Shown in pieces: positions 1 through 9,062 of a stretch of DNA of 64,000 nt; position 1 is the stretch's first letter; each line of letters begins with the position of its first letter. Under the pieces are notes generated by a model. The model was not told the DNA's origin and did no database searches. It worked only from the letters and a program-made list of their open reading frames with translations. Both the position numbers and the translations under genes were made by a program. Source of the stretch: Arthrobacter sp. NtRootA1 (GTDB lineage: Bacteria > Actinomycetota > Actinomycetes > Actinomycetales > Micrococcaceae); contig NZ_AP024630.1 of assembly GCF_019976975.1 (NCBI RefSeq), positions 4,464,001 through 4,528,000 of the forward strand, given 5' to 3'.

Positions 1-2617
1 AGACCTCGCTCCGCGGCACGTCCGCGAATGACGGAATGTGATACTGCCGGAGGATATCGGTGGTGACGTGTCCGGCGTCGTCCACTTTCACTTCCTCATA
101 CAGCACCGCACCCAGCGCCTGTGCGATGCCGCCTTCGATCTGCCCACGGCACTGCCGCGGGTTCACCACAACGCCGGCATCTGCTGCCTGCACGCTCTGC
201 AGGATCCGCAGCTCACCCGTTCCCGTATTAACGGCAACCCGGAAACCGTGCACATTGAATGCCACTGACCGCGGCGTTCCTCCCCAGTTGCCATCGGTGG
301 CGAGGCGAACGCCTTGGAGACGGGCGGCATCGAAAATCTCCTTGAGCGGAACCACACGGTCCCCGCACTCGACAGCTCCGTCCACCAAACGGCAATCCGT
401 TAATGCAGCGCCCGTCAATGAAGCCGCAACGGTCTGGATCCTTGTTGCGAGCTCAAGGGCCGCACCGAGCGTGGCCTTGCCGGCCACCACGGTGCCGGCC
501 GAGCCGAACGCGCCCGTATCGTGCTCCACGAGGTCCGTATCTGACTGACGGACGGTAATTTTTGAGGCGGCCGTTGCCAGCGCCGTCGCAGCCAGTTGCG
601 CATGAACGGTTGTGGTGCCGTTCCCGAACTCCGCAGTACCGACATCGACGGCGAACCTTCCGTCCGCTTCCAGGCTCACCCTCGTGTGGGCGAAGTGGCC
701 TCGCGGCGGGACGGTATCGATCATGGACAGGGCAGAACCTTCTCCGACCACCCAATCAGGTCCGAGGTCGTCCAGCCCGGCGGCACGGTAGCGCTCCTTG
801 CCACGGTCCAGGGCATCCCGAACCAAGGCCACGCACTGGTCCAGACCGTAACTACCGTAGTGGACGTCTTCCTCGGGCTCGGGCGTAGTAGACAACATGT
901 GGTCACCCGGCCGGACCATGTTCCTGAGCCGGAACTCCAAGGGATCCATGCCAATACCGATGGCAAGTTCGTCGATGGCAGACTCGATCGCGAAGATCAT
1001 CTGGCTCAGCCCATACCCGCGGAAGGCTCCGGCGGGAACGGTGTTGGTGTAGACGGCCTTCGCGTCCACTTTCTTGTTGCCGCATTTATAGACAGCCAAC
1101 GATTCCCCACAACCATGGAACATCACACCGGGCGCATGGTTTCCGTAAGCTCCGGTGTTGGTGATGACATCCAGTTGAAGCGCGGTCAGGTATCCGTCCC
1201 GGCTGGCCCCAGCCTTGAGATTAATGGTGAAGGGGTGCCTCGTGGTGGCGGCCATGAACTGCTCAGTCCGGGTGAACTCCACCTGGACCGGCCGCTTGAG
1301 CGTGAGGGCCGCCAAGGCGACCAGATCCTCGGTGAGGACCTCCTGTTTCCCGCCAAACCCACCCCCAACGCGGCCAGCCACCACGCGGACCGTCTCCTCC
1401 GGCAGATTGAACAACCTCGCCAATGTGCGCTTTACCAGGAAGGGAACCTGCGTGGAGGAACGGACAACCAGTCTGCCTTCCTCATCCAGCCACGCGATGG
1501 ACGCGTGGGTTTCCATTGCAACGTGCTGAACCCTTTGCGTCTTGTACGTGTGCTCATGGATGAAGTCGGCTGCCGCGAAGCCGTCGGCCACGCTGCCCAG
1601 CTCGGCGTGGACCTCGGCCACCACATTTTCCAATGGCCGGGAAATCCGGGAGTAGGCCCCGTCCTTGTCCCCATGAATTGCGGGAGCGCCAGGAAGAATT
1701 GCCTCCTGAGGCGTGAATACTGGCTCCAGAAGTTCGTACTCCACAGCAAGCGCCCGGGTTCCGGCCTCGGCAGCGCCAACGGACTCCGCCACGACTGCGG
1801 CAACGCGCTGGCCGATGAAGCGCACCACGTTGTCCAGCACACGGGTGTCGTCGGGATCGTCCGTGAAGTGTTCGTGCTGGGCAGTGGAGAACAACTGCGC
1901 TGGTCCATCTTCGTGCGTAAATACGGCGACGACGCCAGGAACTGCCAGAGCCGCAGTCTTGTCAATGGACACGATCCGGGCGTGTGGATGCGGCGAACGC
2001 AGGAGCTTGAGGTGCAGTAGTCCGGGAAGCTGCTCGCCCGGGACATCCAGGGTGTACCGGGCAGTTCCGGTAACCACGGCTTGGCCTGCGGGTGCGGGCA
2101 CATTGTCCCCAAGCTGGCCGGGCGTGGCTTCCACAGCGGCAGGCGACTTGGCCCCGGAAACGTCGGCTCCGGCGTCGTGCGCGTGCCCGCCATCATGACC
2201 GCAAACAGCGTCAGCGATGGAGCGGTAGCCGGTGCAACGGCACAGATTGCCCTTGAGATTGCGGGGCAGGTTGGCACGTTGCTCGTCGTCAAAAGTGGCT
2301 GCCGTCATGACCATTCCAGCGGTGCAGAAACCGCATTGGAACCCCTGGGCTTCAAGGAACTGCTCCTGCACAGGGTGAAGGCTTTCTCCGTTGGAGAGGC
2401 CTTCGATCGTGGTGACCGCTTTGCCATCGGCGCGAACCGCCGGATAGATGCAGCTGTGGACGGGGGTGCCGTCGACGTGCACAGTGCACGCGCCGCAGTC
2501 ACCGCCGTCGCAGCCCTTCTTAACGCCGAAGTTTCCCTGTTCCCGTAGGAAAGTGCGCAGGCATTGGCCGGGGCGGGGTGTGGCCTCAGAGGCAGCGCCG
2601 TTGATCTCAATTGCCAT
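1..2617 (-). CDS. Xanthine dehydrogenase, fused [2Fe-2S] and molybdopterin-binding subunit (3' end beyond window)
   Basis: Oxidises hypoxanthine/xanthine to urate together with the FAD subunit encoded just upstream. I read this frame directly: it stays open from 2617 to the window edge (about 872 codons) and its C-terminus is missing. The N-terminus carries both [2Fe-2S] clusters: plant-type cysteines 36, 41, 44 and 56, and the helical cluster 95, 98, 126, 128 (motifs CGFC and LCRC). From about residue 175 the molybdopterin domain follows (VTGTARYTLDV, then GRVGGGFGGK). FeS and Mo domains are usually separate chains in three-subunit bacterial enzymes, so this is a fusion. The start has AGGAGG at 2624-2630 and overlaps the FAD-subunit stop by 11 bases, implying translational coupling. 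The catalytic glutamate motif should lie beyond the window. The family call is firm; the purine specificity is inferred from the neighbours. Confidence 0.93.
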   Translation of the reverse strand, partial: MAIEINGAASEATPRPGQCLRTFLREQGNFGVKKGCDGGDCGACTVHVDGTPVHSCIYPAVRADGKAVTTIEGLSNGESLHPVQEQFLEAQGFQCGFCTAGMVMTAATFDDEQRANLPRNLKGNLCRCTGYRSIADAVCGHDGGHAHDAGADVSGAKSPAAVEATPGQLGDNVPAPAGQAVVTGTARYTLDVPGEQLPGLLHLKLLRSPHPHARIVSIDKTAALAVPGVVAVFTHEDGPAQLFSTAQHEHFTDDPDDTRVLDNVVRFIGQRVAAVVAESVGAAEAGTRALAVEYELLEPVFTPQEAILPGAPAIHGDKDGAYSRISRPLENVVAEVHAELGSVADGFAAADFIHEHTYKTQRVQHVAMETHASIAWLDEEGRLVVRSSTQVPFLVKRTLARLFNLPEETVRVVAGRVGGGFGGKQEVLTEDLVALAALTLKRPVQVEFTRTEQFMAATTRHPFTINLKAGASRDGYLTALQLDVITNTGAYGNHAPGVMFHGCGESLAVYKCGNKKVDAKAVYTNTVPAGAFRGYGLSQMIFAIESAIDELAIGIGMDPLEFRLRNMVRPGDHMLSTTPEPEEDVHYGSYGLDQCVALVRDALDRGKERYRAAGLDDLGPDWVVGEGSALSMIDTVPPRGHFAHTRVSLEADGRFAVDVGTAEFGNGTTTVHAQLAATALATAASKITVRQSDTDLVEHDTGAFGSAGTVVAGKATLGAALELATRIQTVAASLTGAALTDCRLVDGAVECGDRVVPLKEIFDAARLQGVRLATDGNWGGTPRSVAFNVHGFRVAVNTGTGELRILQSVQAADAGVVVNPRQCRGQIEGGIAQALGAVLYEEVKVDDAGHVTTDILRQYHIPSFADVPRSEV

Positions 2618-3542
2618 GGGGGGCCTCCTTCTGCGGGTTGTTGTTTGCGCGTTGCGTGGATGGTTGCGGTGAGGTGGCGTGCGGCGGCCAGAAATCGCCT
2701 GACACGACCATCGACTCGCCCAGTAGCTCGGCCCGGATTTCCTCCGCCAGCTTGAACGTCATATCGCGGCGCCATGCGGGAAGCCCATGGATGTCATCGT
2801 GGTACAGCGGCCAGGGAATGGAATCCCCGACGGCGTCTGCCAGCATCCCGGCGTCGGGAACCTGCCCGGCGGGGAACCGTAGTTGGACGGGCCTTTTGGT
2901 GGAGGCGGTGACGGTGATGACCAAGCCGCCCTCGGCGTCGAGGCGTCCGATGAGCAGCACGCCGGAGCGTCCCAGATTGCTCAACGACAAGCGCCTGAAA
3001 GCCACCCGTGCCGAGAGCGCCTCAGCGGGGAGGTGAATGCTGCGGAGCAATTCCCCGGAGGCCAGGACATTCTGCATATCCCCGGTAACGAAGTCGGACA
3101 CAGGCAGGCTGCGGCTGCTGCCATCCGGGCTCTGGATGGATGCCATGGCATCGAGTCCGGCAGACAAGGAAATCATGGGGCCAGCGGGCAAGGACGTGCA
3201 GAGGTTGCCGCCCACCGTGGACATGTTCCAGATCTTGAAGGATGCCACGAAGGAGTCGCAGCAAGGACGAATCAATGCCAAGGCGGGCCACTCGTGGTTG
3301 GCTATTTCCGCGGACGCCGGTAATGCGTAGAGCTCGGCAACGGTGCAAGTTGCTGCGAGCTCAATGCCTTGATCGGTGACAGTAATGGCTGGCCAACCCG
3401 CCTGGCCCAAATCAAGGAGACGCTTGAGCACGGTGCTTCCGTAGGAGAAGAGGACGGTTCCTCCGGCGAGCCAGGCATCGCCATCGCGCCATTGAGAGGG
3501 ATCCGTGGTGGGAACCACGGCCTCGATGGTGTTCATGTCCAT
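2607..3542 (-). CDS. Xanthine dehydrogenase FAD-binding subunit (CoxM/XdhB-like)
   Basis: Flavin subunit of the xanthine dehydrogenase; it passes electrons from the FeS clusters to NAD+ or another acceptor. The 311-residue protein has the FAD_binding_5 pattern: AWLAGGT near residue 25 and the TVGGNLCTSLPAGPM stretch near 120-135, which contacts FAD in CoxM/XdhB proteins, followed by the CO-dehydrogenase flavoprotein C-terminal domain. Length is normal for the family. It overlaps the XdhC-like gene upstream by 10 bases and the FeS-Mo subunit downstream by 11, so the three genes form one coupled operon in the order maturation factor, FAD subunit, FeS-Mo subunit. The C-terminal ~25 residues are rich in Pro/Gln/Asn and probably disordered. 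Confidence 0.92.
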   Translation of the reverse strand: MDMNTIEAVVPTTDPSQWRDGDAWLAGGTVLFSYGSTVLKRLLDLGQAGWPAITVTDQGIELAATCTVAELYALPASAEIANHEWPALALIRPCCDSFVASFKIWNMSTVGGNLCTSLPAGPMISLSAGLDAMASIQSPDGSSRSLPVSDFVTGDMQNVLASGELLRSIHLPAEALSARVAFRRLSLSNLGRSGVLLIGRLDAEGGLVITVTASTKRPVQLRFPAGQVPDAGMLADAVGDSIPWPLYHDDIHGLPAWRRDMTFKLAEEIRAELLGESMVVSGDFWPPHATSPQPSTQRANNNPQKEAPHGN

Positions 3543-4816
3543 GGGTCCTCCTGAGTGAGGTGTTGAGGTGCTGGGTGAATCGGGCCCGTGCTGTCCTTCA
3601 GCGAGGGGAAGCCTGTGGCTGCGCGACTGGTGGTTTTGTGACCGGTGGCTTTGTGGATGGTGACTTTGTGGTCGCGAGCTCCGCGTTCGGCGATAATCTC
3701 TGCCGTGATGGAGACTGCGACTTCGGCTGGTGTCACTGCACCAAGGTCCAATCCGATCGGGGAATGGAGCCGTCCCAGTGCTTCGGCAGGCGTGCCTGCT
3801 TCGAGCAGGGCCTCAACCCGTTGCCGGTGGCTACGACGCGAGCCCATTGCGCCGACGTAAGCCAGGTTTAGGCGAAGAGCTGTTTCAAGCAGGGGAATGT
3901 CGAACTTTGGATCGTGGGTCAGGACGCACACCACGGTCCGGGCGTCGATCCGTCCGGCCGCTGCTTCGGCTTCCAGGTAGCGGTGCGGCCAGTCGGTGAC
4001 CACTTGGTCCGCACCGGCGAAGCGGGTCTGCTGGGCGAACGCAGCGCGTGCATCGCACAGGGTGACGTTGTAGCCAAGCAACTGTCCGGCGGGGAGCAAC
4101 GCGGCGCCGAAGTCGTTGGCTCCGAAAATCAGCATCCGCGCAGCCGGCAAGCGGCTTTCCACGAACAAGGTGATGGGCTGCGGTTCTTCCTCTTCACGGG
4201 GAGGAGCCGCCAACCTCTCAGCGGTCACCCAGCCATCGATGCAGCCCTCGGGTGCTGCCAGGCGGACCAAACCCGTGCGTCCGCCTTGGAGCAGCGGCTC
4301 AATCTGGGCCGCGGCAGCCATCAGGGTGGCGGGATGATCGTCCACCAACCGGGCCAGTTGGGTTGATTCCATGGCGCGGAACCGAACAGGATCATCGACG
4401 ACCACCACTCCCCCGCCGCCACCGAGCCTGCGGATGAGCGCCCGGGCCGTGGGTTCGTTTGATATAGCGATATCGAAGAGGGCCATTTCGCCGGACTCGC
4501 TACCCAGTGGCTGGATATGGACTTCCAGTTCTCCTCCACAGGTGAGTCCGACGGCGAACGCGTCCTCGGCACTGTAGCCAAAAGACTCAAGGCGTGGGCC
4601 GCCGTCGCGCATGGCTTCCAGGGCTGCCTCAACGACGGCCCCTTCCACGCAACCGCCGGACAAGCTGCCCAGGATTTCGCCGTTTTCGGAGACCATCATG
4701 GAAGTCCCCATGGGTCGCGGCACTGAGCCGCCGGTCCCTACAATCGTGGCCACAGCGCATCGTTGGCCAGAGACCGCAGGCCGCCAGCTGCCCAGCGAAG
4801 GCATCAGATCCAGCAT
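3533..4816 (-). CDS. xdhC: XdhC/CoxI family molybdenum cofactor insertion protein
   Basis: Accessory factor that binds, sulfurates and inserts the molybdenum cofactor into xanthine dehydrogenase. The 427-residue protein has the N-terminal XdhC/CoxI signature (ATIVGTGGSVPRPMGTSMMV, then GSLSGGCVEGAV and a conserved Cys in LTCGGELEV) and a C-terminal Rossmann-like XdhC_C domain from about residue 225 (LIFGANDFGAALLPAG, later YVGAMGSRRSH). The last ~30 residues are a His/Lys/Thr-rich tail without a domain. It is the first gene of the xdh operon and overlaps the FAD-subunit start by 10 bases. AAGGA lies about 10 bases before the ATG. A hairpin at 4944-4979 separates it from the permease gene upstream, so it probably has its own promoter. 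Confidence 0.92.
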   Translation of the reverse strand: MLDLMPSLGSWRPAVSGQRCAVATIVGTGGSVPRPMGTSMMVSENGEILGSLSGGCVEGAVVEAALEAMRDGGPRLESFGYSAEDAFAVGLTCGGELEVHIQPLGSESGEMALFDIAISNEPTARALIRRLGGGGGVVVVDDPVRFRAMESTQLARLVDDHPATLMAAAAQIEPLLQGGRTGLVRLAAPEGCIDGWVTAERLAAPPREEEEPQPITLFVESRLPAARMLIFGANDFGAALLPAGQLLGYNVTLCDARAAFAQQTRFAGADQVVTDWPHRYLEAEAAAGRIDARTVVCVLTHDPKFDIPLLETALRLNLAYVGAMGSRRSHRQRVEALLEAGTPAEALGRLHSPIGLDLGAVTPAEVAVSITAEIIAERGARDHKVTIHKATGHKTTSRAATGFPSLKDSTGPIHPAPQHLTQEDPWT

Positions 4817-5146
4817 GGCAACACGTCCTTTTTCCAGGTGTCCCGGCCAGGTGGCCCGGCCGGAGCAGTGCGCGATCTTGCCCTCATAATCTCATTTCCA
4901 GAAGGTCTTGAGGGGTAGTCGCGGCTATTGAATAGGAGTTCACAGGAGTGGGGCAGGGCTTCATCTCCCTGCCCCACTCCGTAGCGGAGCAACAGCACCC
5001 GTTCCTGAATCAACAGGACCGCCGCCCGCCGTCGTGCCTGTTCCCAAAGGACCACGACGGTGGACGCCTATTCGCGCGGTGGGTGCGGATGGACCGCCGT
5101 TCGAAGTGCCGGATATGGGCCCGCCGGCGCGGGGTGGGGCACCGGG
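4817..5146. other. Intergenic region with a terminator between permease and xdh operon
   Basis: About 330 bases without a convincing gene. The only clear structure is the perfect hairpin at 4944-4979. The part nearer 4816 should hold the promoter of the xdh operon, but I cannot point to unambiguous -35/-10 boxes. Confidence 0.6.
4944..4979 (-). terminator. Terminator-like hairpin downstream of the AzgA permease
   Basis: A perfect 14-bp inverted repeat (GGAGTGGGGCAGGG and its complement) with an 8-base loop. It lies about 170 bases past the permease stop and before the xdhC start. There is no strong U-tract, so termination is inferred from position and stem strength. Confidence 0.65.
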
Positions 5147-6724
5147 CTAGACGCCCATCAAGGCGTTGATCGGGCCACGGGCGAAGTAGATGATGAAGCC
5201 CGCGGTGACCACCCACATGAGCGGATGGACTTTCTTGGCCTTGCCCGACGCCGCGCTGATCACCGCGAAGGAGATGAAGCCGACTCCGATGCCATTGGCG
5301 ATGGAGTAGGTCAGCGGCATCGTCACAATGGTGAGGAACGCTGGCAACGCGATAGCGAACTTGGTGAACTTGATCTCGCGGATTTGCGCCATCATCATCG
5401 CGCCCACCACCACCAGTGCTGATGCAGCCACTTCCAGCGGGACAACCGAGGTGAGCGGCGTGAAGAACATTGAACCCAGGAATAGCAGGCCAGTGATAAC
5501 GGAGGCCAGCCCCGTCCGGGCGCCCTCGCCGATTCCTGCTGCGGAGTCGATGTACACGGTGTTGGAGGAACCGGACGTTGCGCCACCTACCACCGCGCCC
5601 ATGCCTTCAACGATGAAGGCTGATTTCAGCTTGGGGAACGTACCGTCCTTGTGTGCAACACCTGCGCTCTTGGCCAGGCCAGTCATGGTGCCCATGGCGT
5701 CGAAGAAGTTGGTGAACACCAGGGTGAAGACCAACATGGTCGCAGCCAATCCGCCGATCCTGGCGAACGAACCAAAGAGGTCGAACTGGCCTACCAGGCT
5801 GAGATCCGGGACGGACACCAGCTGGCTGGACAGGATTGGCACGTTGAGGTGCCAACCGCCGGGGTTGTCGGCGCTGCCTGGACCAATGTGGAACACGGCC
5901 TCGGCTACAGCTGCGAGGACTGTTGTGGCGACGATGCCAATCAACAGGCCGCCTTGGATCTTGCGTGCCACGAGGATACCCATGACCAGCAACCCGATGA
6001 TGAAGACGAGGGTTGGGATGGAGGTGATGGAACCATCCGTGCCGAGCTGGACCGGCGGCCCGCCCTTGGTGGGGCGGACAAAGCCGGAGTCGACGAAGCC
6101 GATAAAGGCGATGAACAGGCCGATGCCAACGGTGATCGCGGCCTTGAGTTCCTTGGGGACTGCCTTGAAGATCGCCGTGCGGGCACCGGTGGCGCCGAAG
6201 AGGACGATCAGGATGCCGTTGATGACCACCAGGCCCATGGCTTCTGGCCATGTGACTTCCTGGATGACAGCGACGGCGAGGAAGGAATTGATGCCCAGGC
6301 CGGCCGCGAGGCCGAAGGGAAGGTTGGCGACGAGTCCGAAGACGATGGTCATGACGCCAGCGGTCAGGCCAGTCACTGCACCTACCTGTGCTGCGGAGAG
6401 CCAGCCGCCCGCCACATCCACCGGGGCGTTGTCTGCCGAGAAGCCGCCCAGGATGAGCGGGTTGAGGATGACGATGTACGCCATGGTGAAGAACGTGACC
6501 AGGCCGCCGCGGAATTCCCGGGCGAGCGTGGAACCACGCTTGGTGATCTGGAAGAACTTATCCAGGAAGGAGTTCGACACCGGCGGCTTGCTGTTGCCGG
6601 TTGCCGTGTGCTTTGCGTTTGCCGCTGTGGGCTCTGCGCTCTTGCCTCCGTTGGGGAGGAGCGCAGCCTGCTTTTCAGCTGCGGTCTGCATTTCTGCGGG
6701 ATCCAGGATTGTCATGTCAGCCAC
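5147..6724 (-). CDS. NCS2 family adenine/guanine/hypoxanthine permease (AzgA-like)
   Basis: Proton-coupled uptake of purine bases across the cytoplasmic membrane. The 525-residue protein has about 12-14 hydrophobic segments after a ~60-residue soluble N-terminus. It shows the AzgA/NCS2-2 hallmarks: REFRGGLVTFFTMAYI near residue 70, FGLAAGLGINSF near 145, and the substrate-site region GATSGSSNTVYIDSAAGIG near 365-385. Only six bases separate it from the guanine deaminase stop, so the two are an uptake-plus-deamination operon. A terminator-like hairpin follows at 4944-4979. Guanine or hypoxanthine is the most likely substrate, inferred from coupling to guaD; adenine cannot be excluded. Confidence 0.92.
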   Translation of the reverse strand: MADMTILDPAEMQTAAEKQAALLPNGGKSAEPTAANAKHTATGNSKPPVSNSFLDKFFQITKRGSTLAREFRGGLVTFFTMAYIVILNPLILGGFSADNAPVDVAGGWLSAAQVGAVTGLTAGVMTIVFGLVANLPFGLAAGLGINSFLAVAVIQEVTWPEAMGLVVINGILIVLFGATGARTAIFKAVPKELKAAITVGIGLFIAFIGFVDSGFVRPTKGGPPVQLGTDGSITSIPTLVFIIGLLVMGILVARKIQGGLLIGIVATTVLAAVAEAVFHIGPGSADNPGGWHLNVPILSSQLVSVPDLSLVGQFDLFGSFARIGGLAATMLVFTLVFTNFFDAMGTMTGLAKSAGVAHKDGTFPKLKSAFIVEGMGAVVGGATSGSSNTVYIDSAAGIGEGARTGLASVITGLLFLGSMFFTPLTSVVPLEVAASALVVVGAMMMAQIREIKFTKFAIALPAFLTIVTMPLTYSIANGIGVGFISFAVISAASGKAKKVHPLMWVVTAGFIIYFARGPINALMGV

Positions 6725-6730
6725 CGGGCC

Positions 6731-7225
6731 CTAGTAGTCGATCCTGGAATCAAGCGTGTTCCATGTGGTGAACGGCTGGAGGGCCGCCGGAGCCTGGGGG
6801 TCGCCCAGTTCCAGCTTGGCTACCGGCATCAGCGCGTCCCGGTTGTCGTTCTCGAAGTACTCGTAGAAGACGGCATCATCGAAGCCCACGGACGCGGCGT
6901 CATGACGGTCTGCGGCAAAGAACACGCGGTCAATGCGTGCCCAGAGTGCGGAAGCCAGGCACATGGGGCATGGCTCGCAACTGGTGTAGAGGGTTGCTCC
7001 GCTCAGATCGAAGGTCCCCAGCTCGCGGCAGGCGTTACGGATGGCCGTGACTTCTGCGTGTGCGGTGGGATCGTTCGTGGCGGTGACGCGGTTGACGCCT
7101 TGGAAGGCTTGTCCGTCCGCGGTAACAATGACGGCGCCGAAGGGGCCTCCACTGTTGAGGACATTGGCTGTTGCCAGCTCAATGGATGTGGCCAGGAATT
7201 GCTCGGCCGTGACGGTTGTACTCAT
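6731..7225 (-). CDS. guaD: Guanine deaminase (cytidine-deaminase fold, GuaD type)
   Basis: Hydrolytic deamination of guanine to xanthine and ammonia in the cytosol, feeding xanthine dehydrogenase. The 164-residue protein is the normal length for Bacillus-type GuaD. It carries the zinc motif with His56 and the proton-shuttle Glu58 (THAEVTAIR) and the second zinc motif PCPMC with Cys86 and Cys89. Domain-swapped dimers are usual in this family. It is first in an operon with the AzgA-type permease. Its ~200-base leader contains two inverted repeats, one of which pairs with the AGGAAG ribosome binding site, suggesting control of translation. Other tRNA/nucleoside deaminases share the fold; the guanine call rests on the purine context and the C-terminal FEYFENDNRD region. 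Confidence 0.88.
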   Translation of the reverse strand: MSTTVTAEQFLATSIELATANVLNSGGPFGAVIVTADGQAFQGVNRVTATNDPTAHAEVTAIRNACRELGTFDLSGATLYTSCEPCPMCLASALWARIDRVFFAADRHDAASVGFDDAVFYEYFENDNRDALMPVAKLELGDPQAPAALQPFTTWNTLDSRIDY

Positions 7226-7625
7226 GTTGCGACTTCCTTAGTGCTGAGGAAGCCAGGTGACCTGTTGGGGGCGCTACGGAGCGGAGCTCAGTTAGCTTGG
7301 TTACCAGGCTTCAGCATGTGCGATGAAGGTTAAGTTGCGCCTGGTAGATAGCTTCCCGAGGTCCGGGTGCCCGCCTTTGGCAGTTAGAGCGTAGCACCAC
7401 GTTTGTGAGCCGCGCCATAGTTTTTTGAAAATTTAATTTCGTCATACGAGATTTTTTAGTGGCAGCCGTATGTGACCGAGGGTCGCCCGCGAACGTTGAC
7501 GGCCGACGTCGGGCATTTTAGGCTTTTCGGACCGGACGCACTTTATTGGCCTCCGGCTCCTGGATCAGCAGACAGGGCCTAACTGAGCTGGAACGCGTGC
7601 ACGCCGACCAGACAAGGAACCTGTC
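7226..7625. other. Divergent intergenic region between guaD and the 8-oxoguanine deaminase
   Basis: A 400-base divergent promoter region without an ORF. The half next to guaD forms a structured leader (7233-7346). An unusually AT-rich stretch at about 7420-7457 contains GAAAATTTAATTTC, a near-palindrome that could be a purine or IclR-type operator. It is the best place for the two divergent promoters. Confidence 0.5.
7233..7346 (-). promoter_or_regulatory. Structured 5' leader of the guaD-permease mRNA (candidate cis-regulatory RNA)
   Basis: Read on the minus strand, TACCAGGC and GCCTGGTA (7339-7346 and 7302-7309) form a perfect 8-bp stem enclosing a smaller CTTCA/TGAAG hairpin. Closer to the gene, CTTCCT (7247-7252) can pair with AGGAAG (7233-7238), the only good ribosome binding site for guaD. 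Such an arrangement fits a translational switch, but I recognise no known riboswitch consensus. Confidence 0.4.
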
Positions 7626-8969
7626 ATGACCCCTCTTTGGATCAAGAACCCGCTGGGTATCTTCACCGCAAACGACCTCGACGCCGGTAACGGCCTGGTG
7701 GTCTCCGACGGGAAAATCGTGGAGCTCGTGCCTACGGGCGGGCAGCCTTCGTTGCCGTGTTCCGTCTTTGATGCCTCCGACCACGTGGTTCTGCCCGGGC
7801 TCATCAACACCCACCACCACTTCTACCAAACGCTGACCCGCGCCTGGGGTCCGGTGGCCAACGCTCCGCTTTTCCCATGGCTGCAGAACCTGTACCCCGT
7901 GTGGGCGCGGTTGACGCCTCGCAGCCTTGAACTTGCGGTGCAGGTTGCACTGGCCGAGCTGCTGCTTTCCGGCTGCACCACCGCCGCCGACCACCACTAT
8001 CTCTTCCCGGACGGCATGGAAGACGCCATCGATATCGAAGTAGCCGCGGTGCGCTCCATGGGCATGCGGGCAACACTCACCCGCGGATCAATGACGTTGG
8101 GAGAGGACGACGGCGGGCTGCCGCCCCGGACCACGGTCCAGTCACCCGAGGTGATCCTTGCGGACAGCGAACGGCTGATTCGTGAGTACCACGAGGCCGG
8201 CGATGGGGCATCAGTGCAGATCGCATTGGCGCCTTGCTCCCCCTTCTCAGTGACCAAGGAGATCATGGCCGAGAGCGCAGCCCTCGCTGAACGCTACGAC
8301 GTCCGGCTGCACACACACCTCGCAGAGACCATCGACGAGGAAGACTTCTGCCGCTCCATGTTTGGGCTGCGGACCGTGGATTACCTGGAGTCAGTTGGCT
8401 GGTTGGGATCCCGCACGTGGCTTGGACATGGCATCCACTTCAACGACGACGAGATCGCCAGGCTGGGAGCCGCTGGCACCGCCGTCGCGCATTGCCCAAC
8501 CTCCAACATGCGCCTCGCATCCGGGACAGCGCGAGTGCTGGAACTTGAAGCCGCTGGCGTTCCAGTGGGCCTGGGAGTGGACGGCTCGGCGTCAAACGAT
8601 GCTTCCAACATGATCCTCGAGGCCCGCCAGGCGCTATATCTGCAACGACTCCGATACGGTGCTTCGGTTCCTGTTTCCCGTGCGCTCGGCTGGGCGACGC
8701 GTGGATCCGCCGCTGTTCTTGGCCGCTCGGACATCGGGCAGTTGGCTCCGGGCCTTCAGGCAGACCTTGCCCTGTTCAAGCTTGACTCGTTGAGGTTTTC
8801 CGGAAGCCACGACCCCGTCGCCGCCCTGCTGCTCTGCGGGGCGGACCGGGCAGACCGGGTCATGGTGGGTGGTTCCTGGCGCGTGATTGATGGAGCTATT
8901 CCCGGTTTGGACGTCGCCGGCCTCATCGCTGAGCACTCGGCTGCGGCGAGGAAGCTGGTGGCGGGGTAG
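7626..8969 (+). CDS. 8-oxoguanine/guanine deaminase-type amidohydrolase
   Basis: Metal-dependent amidohydrolase, probably deaminating 8-oxoguanine (to urate) or a related purine or triazine. The 447-residue TIM-barrel protein has the metal site NTHHH (residues 61-65), HTHLAET around 220, the GHGIHF histidine around 265, and the catalytic aspartate in LGVDGSASND around 315. This set is typical of the 8-oxoguanine deaminase / AtzB / TrzN branch. Length is normal. It is a single gene divergent from guaD, with AAGGA before the ATG. Because 8-oxoguanine deamination yields urate directly, it would bypass xanthine dehydrogenase and supply the uricase located 2 kb downstream. Substrate within the subfamily is inferred. 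Confidence 0.85.
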   Translation: MTPLWIKNPLGIFTANDLDAGNGLVVSDGKIVELVPTGGQPSLPCSVFDASDHVVLPGLINTHHHFYQTLTRAWGPVANAPLFPWLQNLYPVWARLTPRSLELAVQVALAELLLSGCTTAADHHYLFPDGMEDAIDIEVAAVRSMGMRATLTRGSMTLGEDDGGLPPRTTVQSPEVILADSERLIREYHEAGDGASVQIALAPCSPFSVTKEIMAESAALAERYDVRLHTHLAETIDEEDFCRSMFGLRTVDYLESVGWLGSRTWLGHGIHFNDDEIARLGAAGTAVAHCPTSNMRLASGTARVLELEAAGVPVGLGVDGSASNDASNMILEARQALYLQRLRYGASVPVSRALGWATRGSAAVLGRSDIGQLAPGLQADLALFKLDSLRFSGSHDPVAALLLCGADRADRVMVGGSWRVIDGAIPGLDVAGLIAEHSAAARKLVAG

Positions 8970-9022
8970 GTTCTGGCTTCGTTGGTGTGGCGCCCGTTGG
9001 GGTAGCGCCCGTTTCGATGCTC

Positions 9023-9062
9023 CCCTGCACGTTAGACGGTAGGAGTCGTCTAGCGTGCAGGG
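9023..9062. repeat. Hairpin H1 at the 3' end of the DUF559/AbiEi-like gene
   Basis: A 16-bp stem with one G-T mismatch and the 8-base loop GTAGGAGT. It overlaps the last codons of the flanking gene. The core GACGGTAGGAGTCGTC recurs exactly, in reverse orientation, in hairpin H2 at 10084-10131. The piece GGAGTCGTCTAG is also repeated directly at 9061-9072. Confidence 0.85.

Noticed and set aside
596..2020. Plus-strand ORF of 474 residues
   Set aside because: It is the antisense of the xanthine dehydrogenase gene, whose conserved FeS and Mo motifs are clear. It has no domain of its own.
5651..7333. Plus-strand ORF of 560 residues
   Set aside because: Antisense shadow of the AzgA-type permease and guanine deaminase. 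Composition is atypical (His/Asp/Gly-rich).
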